Below are positions 17,093-26,290 of a stretch of DNA of 64,000 bases, in pieces. Under the pieces are notes generated by a model. That model saw only the letters and a list, made by a program, of their open reading frames with translations, searched no databases and was not told the origin of the DNA. The stretch is from Acholeplasmatales bacterium. GTDB taxonomy: Bacteria; Bacillota_I; Bacilli_A; Acholeplasmatales; Anaeroplasmataceae. How positions within the stretch are numbered: the stretch's first letter is position 1; each line of letters starts with the position of its first letter. The translations under genes and the position numbers were made by a program. The DNA lies in NCBI GenBank assembly GCA_900767915.1, contig CAAGAX010000068.1, positions 28,881 to 92,880 on the forward strand, given 5' to 3'.

Positions 17093-19114
17093 ATGGAAAA
17101 AGTAAAGAATTTTTTTGCTAAAATTAAGCCTAGCAAGCGTAGGCTGATACAATTATATGCTGCATTATTATATAATGCTAATTTAAAAGGATTTATTACT
17201 GGTAATATTTCAACTAGTAGTACTAAAAAAATTTGTTTACCTGGTATGAATTGCTATTCATGTCCAGGCGCTATTGGTGCTTGTCCATTAGGCTCATTAC
17301 AAAATGCTTTATCAGAAAGCAAAACTAAAGCACCAACATATGTTATAGGTATAATTTTATTATATTGTATAATCTTTGGTAGATGGATTTGCGGATGGCT
17401 TTGTCCTGGAGGATTTTTACAAGAATTATTATATAAAATTAAAACTCCAAAGCTTCAAAAGAATAGAGTTACTAGAATATTATCATATTTTAAATATGTT
17501 TTATTAATTGTTTTTGTTATAATGATTCCAATTATGTTTGGATGGGAATCAGGTAAAGCTATTCCTGGTTTTTGTAAATATATATGTCCTATTGGAACAT
17601 TTGAAGGTGCTGTATTTTTATTAAGTAATGGAAACAATACTAATTATTTTGAAATGCTTGGACCTCTATTTACATGGAAATTTGCACTTCTTGTTGGCTT
17701 TATTGTTGCTTCTATATTTATTTATAGATTCTTCTGTAGATTTTTTTGTCCACTTGGGGCAATTTATGGTATTTTCAATAAAATTTCAATATTAGGTATA
17801 AAAGTAGACAAATCAAAATGTAATAATTGTGGTAGCTGTGTAAGCCATTGTAAGATGGATGTAAAGGTTGTTGGTGATCATGAATGTATTCAATGCGGTG
17901 AATGTATTGATGTATGTCATGCTAACGCGATTGATTGGAAAGCTATTGGTGCTTTAATTAAAAAGGAAAATCTAGAGCTTGAAAAAACAAAATGTAATTT
18001 AGAAGCTAATAATCAAGATGCTATTTTATCTTCTGAAACTATTCAGATAAATAATGCTGAATCAAATAAAGATCTAAAGGATGATATTAATATTACTAAT
18101 GATTCAAAATGGAATAAGCTTAAGACTAAGCTTAAATCTATTAAAAAGAAAACATGGGTAAATGGAATTGTTACAGTTTTATTACTTGGAATATTAATAT
18201 TTGCTTATTTATATTATAATATAGATTGGAATCCTAAAACTCAAATTTCAATTGGTAACAAGGTTGAAAATATTAATGTTACTTTATCTGATGATTCAAA
18301 ATATGATTTAAATAATGAAAAGAATAAGGTTAAGGTATTATATTTCTTTGATAATTATAATGAAGAAGAAATAAAAGCTTTAGAAGAACAATTTAAGGAT
18401 ATGGATAAGGTATCTGTTATAGCAATTAGTAATTATTCTAATAGAGTTTTAAATCAACAGCAATTCCCTAGTGATACATTTATAAAATTTGGTTATGATG
18501 ATAATGATAATTCTACCTTAAAAAAATTTAGTTCAAATACATATTATAAAAATTATTATGTATGGATTGATATTGATAATAATTTAAGATATGCTTCAAG
18601 CTATGATTTGAAAAATGAAGTAATATCAATTAAAGGATTACTAGATGGACTAATAATTGGTAAGAATATTGGAAATACAGTGATTTCAAAAGAAATTGCA
18701 ACAATTTCTAAGGATGGAAAAATAGAAAGCTTTAATATTAATGAGCATAGAGGTAAAATAGTTATTATTAATTTCTGGGCTACTTGGTGTGGACCATGTG
18801 TTCAAGAATTGCCTTATTTTGAACAAATTTATGAAGAATATAAAGATAAGCTTGAAGTAATCGCAATTCATGATGGTGGAACATATGATAAAGATTCTAC
18901 CTTAGAATTTATAAATGAAGAATTAAGAAAAAACTATGGAATCACATGGGCTTATGATGATGAGGATGGAAGCTATTTTAAATCACTAGGCGGAGGAGAT
19001 ACTCTTCCTATGACTGTTATAGTTGATGAGAATGGAATAATAACTTATAATTCTCCTAAATCTGTCACATATGAATCTCTAAAAATGGAAATAGATAAGA
19101 TATTAAATAAATAA
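17093..19114 (+). CDS. NapH-like Fe-S membrane protein fused to TlpA thioredoxin domain
   Basis: 673 residues. The membrane part has three or four segments between about 82 and 212, with CysProx motifs GWLCPGG, YICPIG and FFCPLG as in NapH/YccM/CcoG proteins, and a Cys-rich CLPGMNCYSCPGAIGACPLG near 48-67. Two [4Fe-4S] motifs follow: C243/C246/C249/C253 and C265/C268/C271/C275. A further membrane segment (about 355-375) leads to two thioredoxin-like domains. The first (about 385-520) lacks a CxxC; the second has WCGPC with C566/C569. The protein therefore looks like a complete route from cytoplasmic Fe-S clusters to an outside thiol. Its ribosome binding site is weak; coupling to 16291-17088 is likely. 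Confidence 0.88.
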   Translation: MEKVKNFFAKIKPSKRRLIQLYAALLYNANLKGFITGNISTSSTKKICLPGMNCYSCPGAIGACPLGSLQNALSESKTKAPTYVIGIILLYCIIFGRWICGWLCPGGFLQELLYKIKTPKLQKNRVTRILSYFKYVLLIVFVIMIPIMFGWESGKAIPGFCKYICPIGTFEGAVFLLSNGNNTNYFEMLGPLFTWKFALLVGFIVASIFIYRFFCRFFCPLGAIYGIFNKISILGIKVDKSKCNNCGSCVSHCKMDVKVVGDHECIQCGECIDVCHANAIDWKAIGALIKKENLELEKTKCNLEANNQDAILSSETIQINNAESNKDLKDDINITNDSKWNKLKTKLKSIKKKTWVNGIVTVLLLGILIFAYLYYNIDWNPKTQISIGNKVENINVTLSDDSKYDLNNEKNKVKVLYFFDNYNEEEIKALEEQFKDMDKVSVIAISNYSNRVLNQQQFPSDTFIKFGYDDNDNSTLKKFSSNTYYKNYYVWIDIDNNLRYASSYDLKNEVISIKGLLDGLIIGKNIGNTVISKEIATISKDGKIESFNINEHRGKIVIINFWATWCGPCVQELPYFEQIYEEYKDKLEVIAIHDGGTYDKDSTLEFINEELRKNYGITWAYDDEDGSYFKSLGGGDTLPMTVIVDENGIITYNSPKSVTYESLKMEIDKILNK

Positions 19115-19156
19115 TAGTATCAAATTGGTTCATTAAATTATACAGATTAAGCAAAT

Positions 19157-19221
19157 ACCTAATCAATATTTCCTTAATAATTATTTTATTAAGGTCATGT
19201 TGATTAGGTTTATATTTTTTT
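19157..19221 (+). terminator. Nested-stem terminator after the redox genes
   Basis: Outer stem ACCTAATCAA (19157-19166) with TTGATTAGGT (19200-19209), inner stem CCTTAATAA (19172-19180) with TTATTAAGG (19186-19194), then a T run at 19215-19221. Confidence 0.8.
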
Positions 19222-19658
19222 ATATATAATTTAAATATCAACTAAAAAATGTTTTATTATGGATGTTATATTCATAGTTGATCTATAGTATTAAAAGTAG
19301 ATTGAAATCAATTATTATACATTATGATTTTTTTCTATTTATATTTATATGCATATAATTTTTAAGGTTTTACACCTAATGATTTAAAGGTATAGCCACT
19401 CTTAATTTTTAATATCCATTAAATGAGGATAGTCTTTCAATAGATTATCCTCTATTTTAAATTACAAGGATATTATCATCTATAATGATTAATAAGTATG
19501 TCTTGAATATAATTTAAAGATTTTTTTATTTTTCGAATATAATTTTATGACAATTATAAAAATAGTTCTTCGAATTAATTTTAATTTAATTAATATGGTG
19601 TTTAATGTAATAAATTCATGTAAATGACTAAAAAAATGAATGTTATTTCAAATAATCA

Positions 19659-19687
19659 TTGAATTAATTATAAAATTAGTGTAAAAT
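19659..19687 (+). promoter_or_regulatory. Sigma-A type promoter of the 19726 lipoprotein gene
   Basis: TTGAAT (19659-19664), 17-base spacer, TAAAAT (19682-19687), about 40 bases before the start codon. The -10 sequence is the same as in the promoter at 2951. Confidence 0.75.
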
Positions 19688-19725
19688 AGCAATGTGTTTT
19701 TTTAAATAATAATGGAGGTAATATT

Positions 19726-20529
19726 ATGAAGAAGAAAAGTATTATTTTAGGAACTTTAGCATTATGTTGTTTCTTTACATTAGCAAGTTGTAATAATTCT
19801 AATAGCTCATCATTAGGAGGTAGTAGTAAGACAGAAACTCCTACTAAAGCTACAACAACAAGTAAACCTCTTGCAACAACAACTAAACCTGCTGCAACAA
19901 CAACTAAAACTGAAAGTGATAAGATTCAATTGGGAGTTACAGTTTTATATCCAGATGGTACGCCATTAGTTGGTAAAAGAGTTCAATGGTGTAATACTAG
20001 CGGAAATTGTTATAGTTATTTTCCTAAAACAGATGAAAATGGTTATGCATCTGCATCCTTTGAAAGCAATTTAAAATATTATGCTCATATTTTTGAAAAT
20101 GATATTCCCAAAGGATATACATTTAATCCATATGAATTAAAGCAAGATAAAAATAATTTAACAGGAACTCTTCATTTATTACCTATTGAATATTCTAAAT
20201 CTGGAGATGGCACTAAAGCTAATCCTTATGTGGCTACTTTAGGATATAATGTAGTAAATTATAAAGAAATGAATTCTTTTGTGTATTATTCAGTTAGTTT
20301 TACTGAGGTGGGAGAATATACAATTGAGTCATTATCATCAAAAGGAAAAGTTTCACTTGGTTATTTAGCAAATGATATTTCTTCAAAAGCAGTATCAGTA
20401 GCAGATGGAGGTAATGATGGTAACTTTAAATATTCAATTAAAGTTACTGAAGATACTTTATCAAAGCCTTTCTATTTTATAATTAAGTCAAATACAACAG
20501 AGAACCTATTATTCTCTATAACTAAGTAA
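19726..20529 (+). CDS. Small surface lipoprotein
   Basis: 267 residues. Lipobox LASC with Cys22, a Thr-rich linker made of ATTTK/TTTKP units (about 40-65), a prealbumin-like domain (about 68-140) with a CNTSGNC cysteine pair, and a beta-sandwich (about 150-265) with YYSVSFTEVGEYTIES resembling pre-peptidase C-terminal domains. This is a short version of the architecture seen in the lipoproteins at 11248 and 13367, so the three are likely paralogues of one surface family. GGAGG site before the ATG. It has its own promoter and terminator. Function unknown. Confidence 0.85.
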   Translation: MKKKSIILGTLALCCFFTLASCNNSNSSSLGGSSKTETPTKATTTSKPLATTTKPAATTTKTESDKIQLGVTVLYPDGTPLVGKRVQWCNTSGNCYSYFPKTDENGYASASFESNLKYYAHIFENDIPKGYTFNPYELKQDKNNLTGTLHLLPIEYSKSGDGTKANPYVATLGYNVVNYKEMNSFVYYSVSFTEVGEYTIESLSSKGKVSLGYLANDISSKAVSVADGGNDGNFKYSIKVTEDTLSKPFYFIIKSNTTENLLFSITK

Positions 20530-20540
20530 ATAATGTATTT

Positions 20541-20567
20541 TAGCCGATGATTTTTTAATCATGGCTA
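20541..20567 (+). terminator. Terminator after the 19726 lipoprotein
   Basis: TAGCC/GGCTA and ATGATT/AATCAT stems separated by a single bulged G (20546), loop TTTT, then TTTGCATTTT. The T run is interrupted, so strength is uncertain. Confidence 0.6.
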
Positions 20568-20727
20568 TTTGCATTTTATAAAAAGACATAAAAATAACGT
20601 ATTTTTATAGAATTTTTTCAAAAATAATAGTTTTTTTACTAGTGAATTTTGAAAAATATAGAATTTTATGTTTTATTATGGTAAAATAAACTAGTTAAAA
20701 GTTAAAAAAAGTATTTTGGAGGTAAAA

Positions 20728-22095
20728 ATGAAACATAGAAAAAAAATATTTGCTCTAGTGCTTTCATTGTTAACGGTTATTTCTCTAACAAGTTGCAAGG
20801 ATTCAAGTGGTATTGAATTTGATTCAGAAGGCTTAACAACTGTTACTTATAAAATTAATAGTGGATATGTACCAAGTGATACAGGTAATCCGAAAGAAAT
20901 TAAAGATGTTAAATTTGGTAATTCTTTATGTGATGTAATTTATTATTATGATTTAAAAACTGGTAAAAGCTGTAATGTTGTAGATATTTCTGAATTTTCA
21001 TCAATTAGAGAGCTTCAGGTTCCAAGTGGAGTTATACTTGATGGCTGGTATAAGGATAGTGAATATAAAGAAGAATGGGATTTTGAAACGGATATATTAA
21101 AGGATGGAGAAAATCTTGTATTATATCCTAAGTGGTCTAATAGGATTCAACATCACTATGTTGTTGGCTATCAAGATGGAGAAGAATTTAAGAAAATATA
21201 TGAATATAAAACAAATGAAGGAGATTCATTTAGTGATTATCTTGGAAAAATAGCTACTGGAGCTAATAGTCAAAAGATTACTTGGTTAGGACATCTTTAT
21301 TTAGATAAGGATTTAAAAAATCCAGTAACTAGTGATTACAAGCATCCAGGTGGAGAAGAAGAAACTAATATTCCAATTTATATTGATTATATTAAAGGTA
21401 TTTATACTTTAGTTAGTACATATGATGAATTAGTTAAAGTAGCAAAGAGTAATAAAAATATTTATTTAATGAATGATATTGATTGTGAAGGAAATGCTTT
21501 ATCATTTGGTAATTATAAGGGCTCAAAGACTCTTGGAAACTTATCTTTCATTGGTAATAATCATACTATATCTAATTTTAGTGTTTCTTATGATACAAAT
21601 AATAAGGGTATTAATATTTATGATAATAGCTATTTTGATTCAATTTCAGATACAAAAAATACTTTAGGTATAAGCTTATTTGGTGATAGTAGCTATGTTG
21701 ATTTTAGTGATGTTTCATTTAAAGATTTTAAGATAAATGTATCTTGTGTTAATGATAGCTTTAAATATTGTGTAATATCACCATTTGCATATAAATTGAC
21801 AAATTCATCTTTAACAAATGTTAAGATGGAAAATTGTGAAATTACAGTTTCTAAATTGAAACTATCAGATCGAATTAAAGGTAAATATAGAGTTATATAT
21901 AATTACAATGAAGAAAAGAATGAAAAAACAAGATATTTCTATAATGATGAGGGAGTTTTATTAGAAGAGGAAACTAAAACTAATGTTGCATTATTAGATA
22001 GTGGATTAGTAATGATTTGTAATAATGTATTCTCAAATAGCTTAGATGGAACTAAAATTAATAATTCATCAATTAGTAATATATATTTAAAATAA
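20728..22095 (+). CDS. Lipoprotein with InlB B-repeat and GLUG-like repeat, first gene of the Opp operon
   Basis: 455 residues from the ATG at 20728, chosen because GGAGG ends 5 bases before it; an in-frame TTG at 20716 lies before that site. Lipobox LTSC with Cys23. Residues about 30-140 contain a Listeria-Bacteroides (InlB B) repeat, seen as the ending GWYKDSEYKEEWDFETD...LYPKW. A second part (about 235-440) has NIYLMNDIDCEG and GNNHTISNFSVS, typical of GLUG / beta-helix surface repeats. It is probably a surface adhesin- or binding-type protein. oppA follows after 17 bases, so both are likely cotranscribed. A candidate promoter lies near 20649-20687 but its spacing is poor. Confidence 0.82.
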   Translation: MKHRKKIFALVLSLLTVISLTSCKDSSGIEFDSEGLTTVTYKINSGYVPSDTGNPKEIKDVKFGNSLCDVIYYYDLKTGKSCNVVDISEFSSIRELQVPSGVILDGWYKDSEYKEEWDFETDILKDGENLVLYPKWSNRIQHHYVVGYQDGEEFKKIYEYKTNEGDSFSDYLGKIATGANSQKITWLGHLYLDKDLKNPVTSDYKHPGGEEETNIPIYIDYIKGIYTLVSTYDELVKVAKSNKNIYLMNDIDCEGNALSFGNYKGSKTLGNLSFIGNNHTISNFSVSYDTNNKGINIYDNSYFDSISDTKNTLGISLFGDSSYVDFSDVSFKDFKINVSCVNDSFKYCVISPFAYKLTNSSLTNVKMENCEITVSKLKLSDRIKGKYRVIYNYNEEKNEKTRYFYNDEGVLLEEETKTNVALLDSGLVMICNNVFSNSLDGTKINNSSISNIYLK

Positions 22096-22112
22096 ATTAG
22101 GAGGAAAAAAGT

Positions 22113-24755
22113 ATGAAAAAGAAAAATTTACAAAAAGTATTTTCTATTGCTTTAGCAACAGCTGCTGTTTTAGGTATGGCAAGCTGCGGTGGAAATACAC
22201 CTACAGGCTCATCTAATGGAACAAATGCTACAGGTACAAACAATTCTAATAAGGGTAAATATGATAACGAAAAGAATGCTTTAGTTATGGCTACAGCTGA
22301 CCCAGATAGAGTATTTAATCCATTCTACTCTTCAGCAGCAGCTGACTCAAGCATTATTGGAATGACACAAATTGGAATGCTTGGAAATGATAGAAAAGGT
22401 AATGTTACAACAGCTAAGGATGGAGATGCAGTTGTAGTATACGATTATGAAGAATCTTATGATTCAGCTAAAAACGAAACAACTTATAAGTTTGTTTTAA
22501 GAAATGATGTTAAGTTCTCTAATGGTTCTCCATTAACAATGAAGGATGTATTATTTAATTTATATGAGTATCTAGATCCTGTATACTCTGGTTCATCTAC
22601 AATTTATTCTACTGATATTGTTGGTTTACAAGAATATAGAACACAACAAGCAGATGAAAAAGAGCAAGATAGCTATAAGGCACAATTTGAGGTAGCTGCT
22701 TCAACTCGTATTTCTACTTTAGTTGATGTTGCAAATCAAATTAAAGAAGATCATGAAAAAGAAGTTTTAACTAAAGATTCATTTAGAGCTTATTTATTAG
22801 AAGAGCAAAATGCTATGTCTTCAGTTGATGCTTACGCACATTTGGTTGAAGATTATGATAAGGCAATTGAATTATTTGTAGAGGAAGTTAATACTGATTA
22901 TAATAATTCAAAGAATTCTTATTCTGATCAAACATTTGTTGATAAGAATAAAGTTGAACATAAGGATTTATTTACAACAGATGTTGAAATGTTCCTTTAT
23001 AATGAAGGTCTTATTACATGGAATGCAAAGGATGCAAAATTAGAGGCATTAACTGTTACTGACTATAAAACATATAGAACATTAACTGAACAAGAAGCTA
23101 AAGATTTAGTTATTAATACAATTATTCCAGAAAAAATTGATCAAGTAGTTCAATATTATGCAACAGCTAATGAATTATATGATTTCATTGTAAACTCTTT
23201 AATTGAGAAGAATATAAAAGAAAATGGTCAACAATTCAAAAATATTTCAGGAATTACTTTCGCTAATAGAAATGAATCAGTAACTGTTAATGGTGAAGTT
23301 TATAATGCTGTAGAATATGAGAGTGATGGTACTCCTAAGTCTAATGAAGTATTACAAATTAAGATTAAAAAGCAAGATCCTAAGGCAATTTGGAACTTTG
23401 CATTTAGAGTAGCTCCTATGTATTATTATTCAAGTGCTGATGAAATTAGTGCATTTGATTATGAAAGTCATTTTGGTGTATCTTATGCTTCTCCTACATT
23501 CCAACAAAATGTAATTAAGGATAGTAATAAGATTGGTGTTCCAGTTGGAGCTGGTGCTTATAAAGCTGTTAATAGTAATGGTTCAGGAGAAAACGTTACT
23601 GCTGGTGGTTTCTTTGATGGTACTACTATTTATTTTGCAAGAAATGATTACTTTAGAGATCCTGTAACAAATAGCGCTGCAACAATTAAGAATATTCAAT
23701 TTAGAGTTGAGCCTACAACTAACTTAACTAATGCTTTATATACAAGTGAAGTTGATTATTGTGAACCAAATGCAAAGACTGAAACTATTGCTGAAATCAA
23801 AAATAAAAAATCACAAGGTATAGGAAGTATTGAGGTTAAGACTTCAGGTTATGGTTATATTGGTGTTAATGCTGGTAAGGTTGAGTCTATTTATGTAAGA
23901 CAAGCTATTATGCATTCAATTGATACACAAGAAATTGTTAACTACTATGGTACATCAGCTCAAGCAATTTATCGTTCTATGTCAAAAGAAAACTGGGCTT
24001 ATCCAGAAGGCTGTACAGCTTATTATCCATATATTGGTGGTGCTATTCCATCAGATCTTGAATCTGTATATCCAGTATATAAGAGCTATGTTGAAAAATG
24101 CGGAAAGAAATCAGGAGAAAAATTCACTGAAGAAGAACAAAAGGCTTATATTGAATTACTTGTTGAAGAATTAGGTGGATATAGAAAAGATAGCTATGGT
24201 TCTTATTCTGAATTAAAGTATACATTTACTATTGCTGGTGCTTCTGAGGATCACCCTGCATTTGCTGCTATGACTCATGCTGCTGAATTCTTAAATGATA
24301 TTGGTATGAATATTACAGTAAGTAAGGATAGTAATGCTTTAACAAAATTAACAACAGGATCATTAGATGTATGGGCTGCTGCATGGAGTTCAACAATTGA
24401 TCCAGATATGTATCAAGTTTATCATAAGGAATCAAAAGCAACTTCTGTAAAGAACTGGGGTTATCCTGAAATTCTTAGAAATCCTAATAAGTATGCACTT
24501 GAATCACAATATATTGACGAATTATCTGAATTAATTGAAAAGGGTCGTGAAACAACTAATCAAAATGCTAGAAAAATTATTTATTCTGATGCACTAGATA
24601 TAGTTATGCAACTTGCAGTTGAATTACCTACATATCAAAGAACAGACTTATTTGCTTATAATGAAAATAAAATTGATGCTGCTACATTCTATCAAGAGTG
24701 TACATCATATAGGGGATTAACAAGTAGTCTTTGGACTGTTTCTCTTAATCAGTAA
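22113..24755 (+). CDS. oppA: Oligopeptide ABC transporter substrate-binding lipoprotein OppA, enlarged
   Basis: 880 residues; family 5 substrate-binding proteins usually have 520-620. Lipobox GMASC with Cys25, then a short Gly/Ser/Thr/Asn linker. The family signature region is present (KFVLRNDVKFSNGSPLTMKDV at about 125-146), as are the late VRQAIMHSIDTQEIV and the C-terminal domain. Between about 180 and 390 there is a long, largely helical, charged stretch that normal OppA proteins lack. It captures oligopeptides outside the membrane for OppBCDF, encoded directly downstream. A terminator-like hairpin after the stop would give more OppA than permease mRNA, as is common for such operons. Confidence 0.9.
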   Translation: MKKKNLQKVFSIALATAAVLGMASCGGNTPTGSSNGTNATGTNNSNKGKYDNEKNALVMATADPDRVFNPFYSSAAADSSIIGMTQIGMLGNDRKGNVTTAKDGDAVVVYDYEESYDSAKNETTYKFVLRNDVKFSNGSPLTMKDVLFNLYEYLDPVYSGSSTIYSTDIVGLQEYRTQQADEKEQDSYKAQFEVAASTRISTLVDVANQIKEDHEKEVLTKDSFRAYLLEEQNAMSSVDAYAHLVEDYDKAIELFVEEVNTDYNNSKNSYSDQTFVDKNKVEHKDLFTTDVEMFLYNEGLITWNAKDAKLEALTVTDYKTYRTLTEQEAKDLVINTIIPEKIDQVVQYYATANELYDFIVNSLIEKNIKENGQQFKNISGITFANRNESVTVNGEVYNAVEYESDGTPKSNEVLQIKIKKQDPKAIWNFAFRVAPMYYYSSADEISAFDYESHFGVSYASPTFQQNVIKDSNKIGVPVGAGAYKAVNSNGSGENVTAGGFFDGTTIYFARNDYFRDPVTNSAATIKNIQFRVEPTTNLTNALYTSEVDYCEPNAKTETIAEIKNKKSQGIGSIEVKTSGYGYIGVNAGKVESIYVRQAIMHSIDTQEIVNYYGTSAQAIYRSMSKENWAYPEGCTAYYPYIGGAIPSDLESVYPVYKSYVEKCGKKSGEKFTEEEQKAYIELLVEELGGYRKDSYGSYSELKYTFTIAGASEDHPAFAAMTHAAEFLNDIGMNITVSKDSNALTKLTTGSLDVWAAAWSSTIDPDMYQVYHKESKATSVKNWGYPEILRNPNKYALESQYIDELSELIEKGRETTNQNARKIIYSDALDIVMQLAVELPTYQRTDLFAYNENKIDAATFYQECTSYRGLTSSLWTVSLNQ

Positions 24756-24763
24756 TTATGTTG

Positions 24764-24795
24764 AAAAATGGCTATTATTTTTGATAGCCATTTTT
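24764..24795 (+). terminator. Terminator-like attenuator between oppA and oppB
   Basis: 12-base-pair stem 24764-24775 with 24784-24795, loop of 8, whose 3' arm itself ends in TTTTT. The oppB ribosome binding site follows only 8 bases later, so partial read-through is expected. Confidence 0.75.
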
Positions 24796-24814
24796 AACAA
24801 AAAGGAGTGGACGT

Positions 24815-26281
24815 ATGTTTAAATATATATTAAAAAGATTAGGAGTTTCCCTGATAGTTTTATTTGGTGTTTCTGTTATTCTATATTCATTAGTTCGTAT
24901 GATGCCTGTTGATTATATTACTCAAAAATTCTCTTCACAAATTTCACAGGGTACTATGACAATGGAAGATATTGATGAGTATAAGAAATTGTATGGACTA
25001 TATAATCCAGAAGCTGAATTACAGTTTCATATAAATACTAATAATGAATATGATGGTTTATATGCTAAAGATACTACAAAAAATGAGTATAGTTATGTTG
25101 AAAATACAACTGAAAGTAAGGAAAATAGTTTTTTAATGCTTGTTTCTCCTTCTTCATCAAAAGAAAAAGTAACTACAACTTATACTAATAGTAAAAATAG
25201 TGAATATAAATTGGAATTAATAAATGATAATAATACTTATACATATAGTCTATATAGACAATATTATAAGGTAAGCAGTCAAGAAGTTGATAAAGATGGT
25301 GTAGAGCATATTACGAAGTCAAAGGTTATTGATACTTTTGCCTCTGGAACATTTAATGTTACTTATGATGAAGAGAATAACTCATTTTCATTAATTTTAT
25401 TTACTAATAAGAATAATACTGAATCAATTGTATCAAATTTTAATTTCTATGTTTTTAATGTTTTCCAAAGATTAGGTACTATTTTAGGTGGTTATTTTAA
25501 TTGGCTTGGAAAATTAGTTCAAGGTGATTTAGGTACATCTTGGAAATATGAAAGACCTGTTGGACAAGTTATTTCTGATTATATGTGGATTTCATTTGCA
25601 ATTGCAATTGTAGCAACAATTCTACAATTCTTAATTTCAATTCCACTTGGTATTACAAGTGCAACACATCAATATACTGCAAGAGATTATATTGTAACTA
25701 TATTTACAATGATTGGTATTTCATTACCTACATATTTCTTTGCGGCTATTTTAATTAAAGTATTTGCAGTAGATTTAGGTTGGTTCCCAACTTCAGGTTT
25801 AAATTCTTCAGGTATTTATTGGGAGGATTCATTTGCTGGCTGGTGGGCTAAGCTTGGTGATTCAATTCACCATTTAATATTACCTATTTTCTGTAGTGTT
25901 ATTTTATCACTTGGTGGTTTAATGCGTTATACAAGAACAAATATGCTTGAAGTATTAAGTGCTGATTATATTCGTACTGCAAGAGCTAAAGGTTTATCTG
26001 AAAAGAAGGTTATTTATAAGCATGCCTTCCGTAATACAATGATACCTCTTGTTACATTACTTGCTGGTATTCTTCCATCTCTATTTGGTGGTATGATGAT
26101 TACTGAACAAGTATTTGGTATTCCAGGTATTGGTAATAAAGCTTATACTGCATTAACTGCAGGAGATATTCCTTTTGTTATGGGTTATAATATGTTCTTA
26201 GCAATTCTATCTGTTTTAGGTACATTGTTTTCAGATTTAATGTATTCAGTTGTTGACCCACGTGTAAAAATTGGAAAGTAG
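24815..26281 (+). CDS. oppB: Oligopeptide ABC transporter permease OppB, with extra outside domain
   Basis: 488 residues, against about 310-330 in typical OppB. The first membrane segment (about 9-30) and the family loop MMPVDYITQKF are followed by an extra segment of roughly 150 residues (about 70-220), polar and beta-rich, which should lie outside the membrane. The rest is a normal permease with five membrane segments and the EAA loop LSADYIRTARAKGLSEKKV. AAGGAG site before the ATG. The oppA product is enlarged too, so the two extra parts may touch each other. Confidence 0.9.
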   Translation: MFKYILKRLGVSLIVLFGVSVILYSLVRMMPVDYITQKFSSQISQGTMTMEDIDEYKKLYGLYNPEAELQFHINTNNEYDGLYAKDTTKNEYSYVENTTESKENSFLMLVSPSSSKEKVTTTYTNSKNSEYKLELINDNNTYTYSLYRQYYKVSSQEVDKDGVEHITKSKVIDTFASGTFNVTYDEENNSFSLILFTNKNNTESIVSNFNFYVFNVFQRLGTILGGYFNWLGKLVQGDLGTSWKYERPVGQVISDYMWISFAIAIVATILQFLISIPLGITSATHQYTARDYIVTIFTMIGISLPTYFFAAILIKVFAVDLGWFPTSGLNSSGIYWEDSFAGWWAKLGDSIHHLILPIFCSVILSLGGLMRYTRTNMLEVLSADYIRTARAKGLSEKKVIYKHAFRNTMIPLVTLLAGILPSLFGGMMITEQVFGIPGIGNKAYTALTAGDIPFVMGYNMFLAILSVLGTLFSDLMYSVVDPRVKIGK

Positions 26282-26290
26282 GTGAATCTA

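Larger units (their letters stand above)
19115..19725. other. 611-base intergenic region
   Basis: Holds the nested terminator (19157-19221), a second hairpin of 11 base pairs with one G-T pair (19425-19435 with 19442-19452, loop TTCAAT, followed by TATTTT), and the promoter at 19659. Between 19222 and 19424 and between 19453 and 19655 I see no gene of useful length on either strand, no ribosome binding site and no recognisable gene remnant. Confidence 0.6.

Noticed and set aside
19222..19655. Degraded gene in the large gap
   Set aside because: Short coding-like pieces (for example a minus-strand stretch near 19365-19405) are too short to assign to any family.
20649..20687. Promoter of the 20728 operon at TTGAAA / TAAAAT
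   Set aside because: The spacing between these two elements is 27 bases; the alternative TATTAT at 20674 gives 19. Neither is good enough to call.
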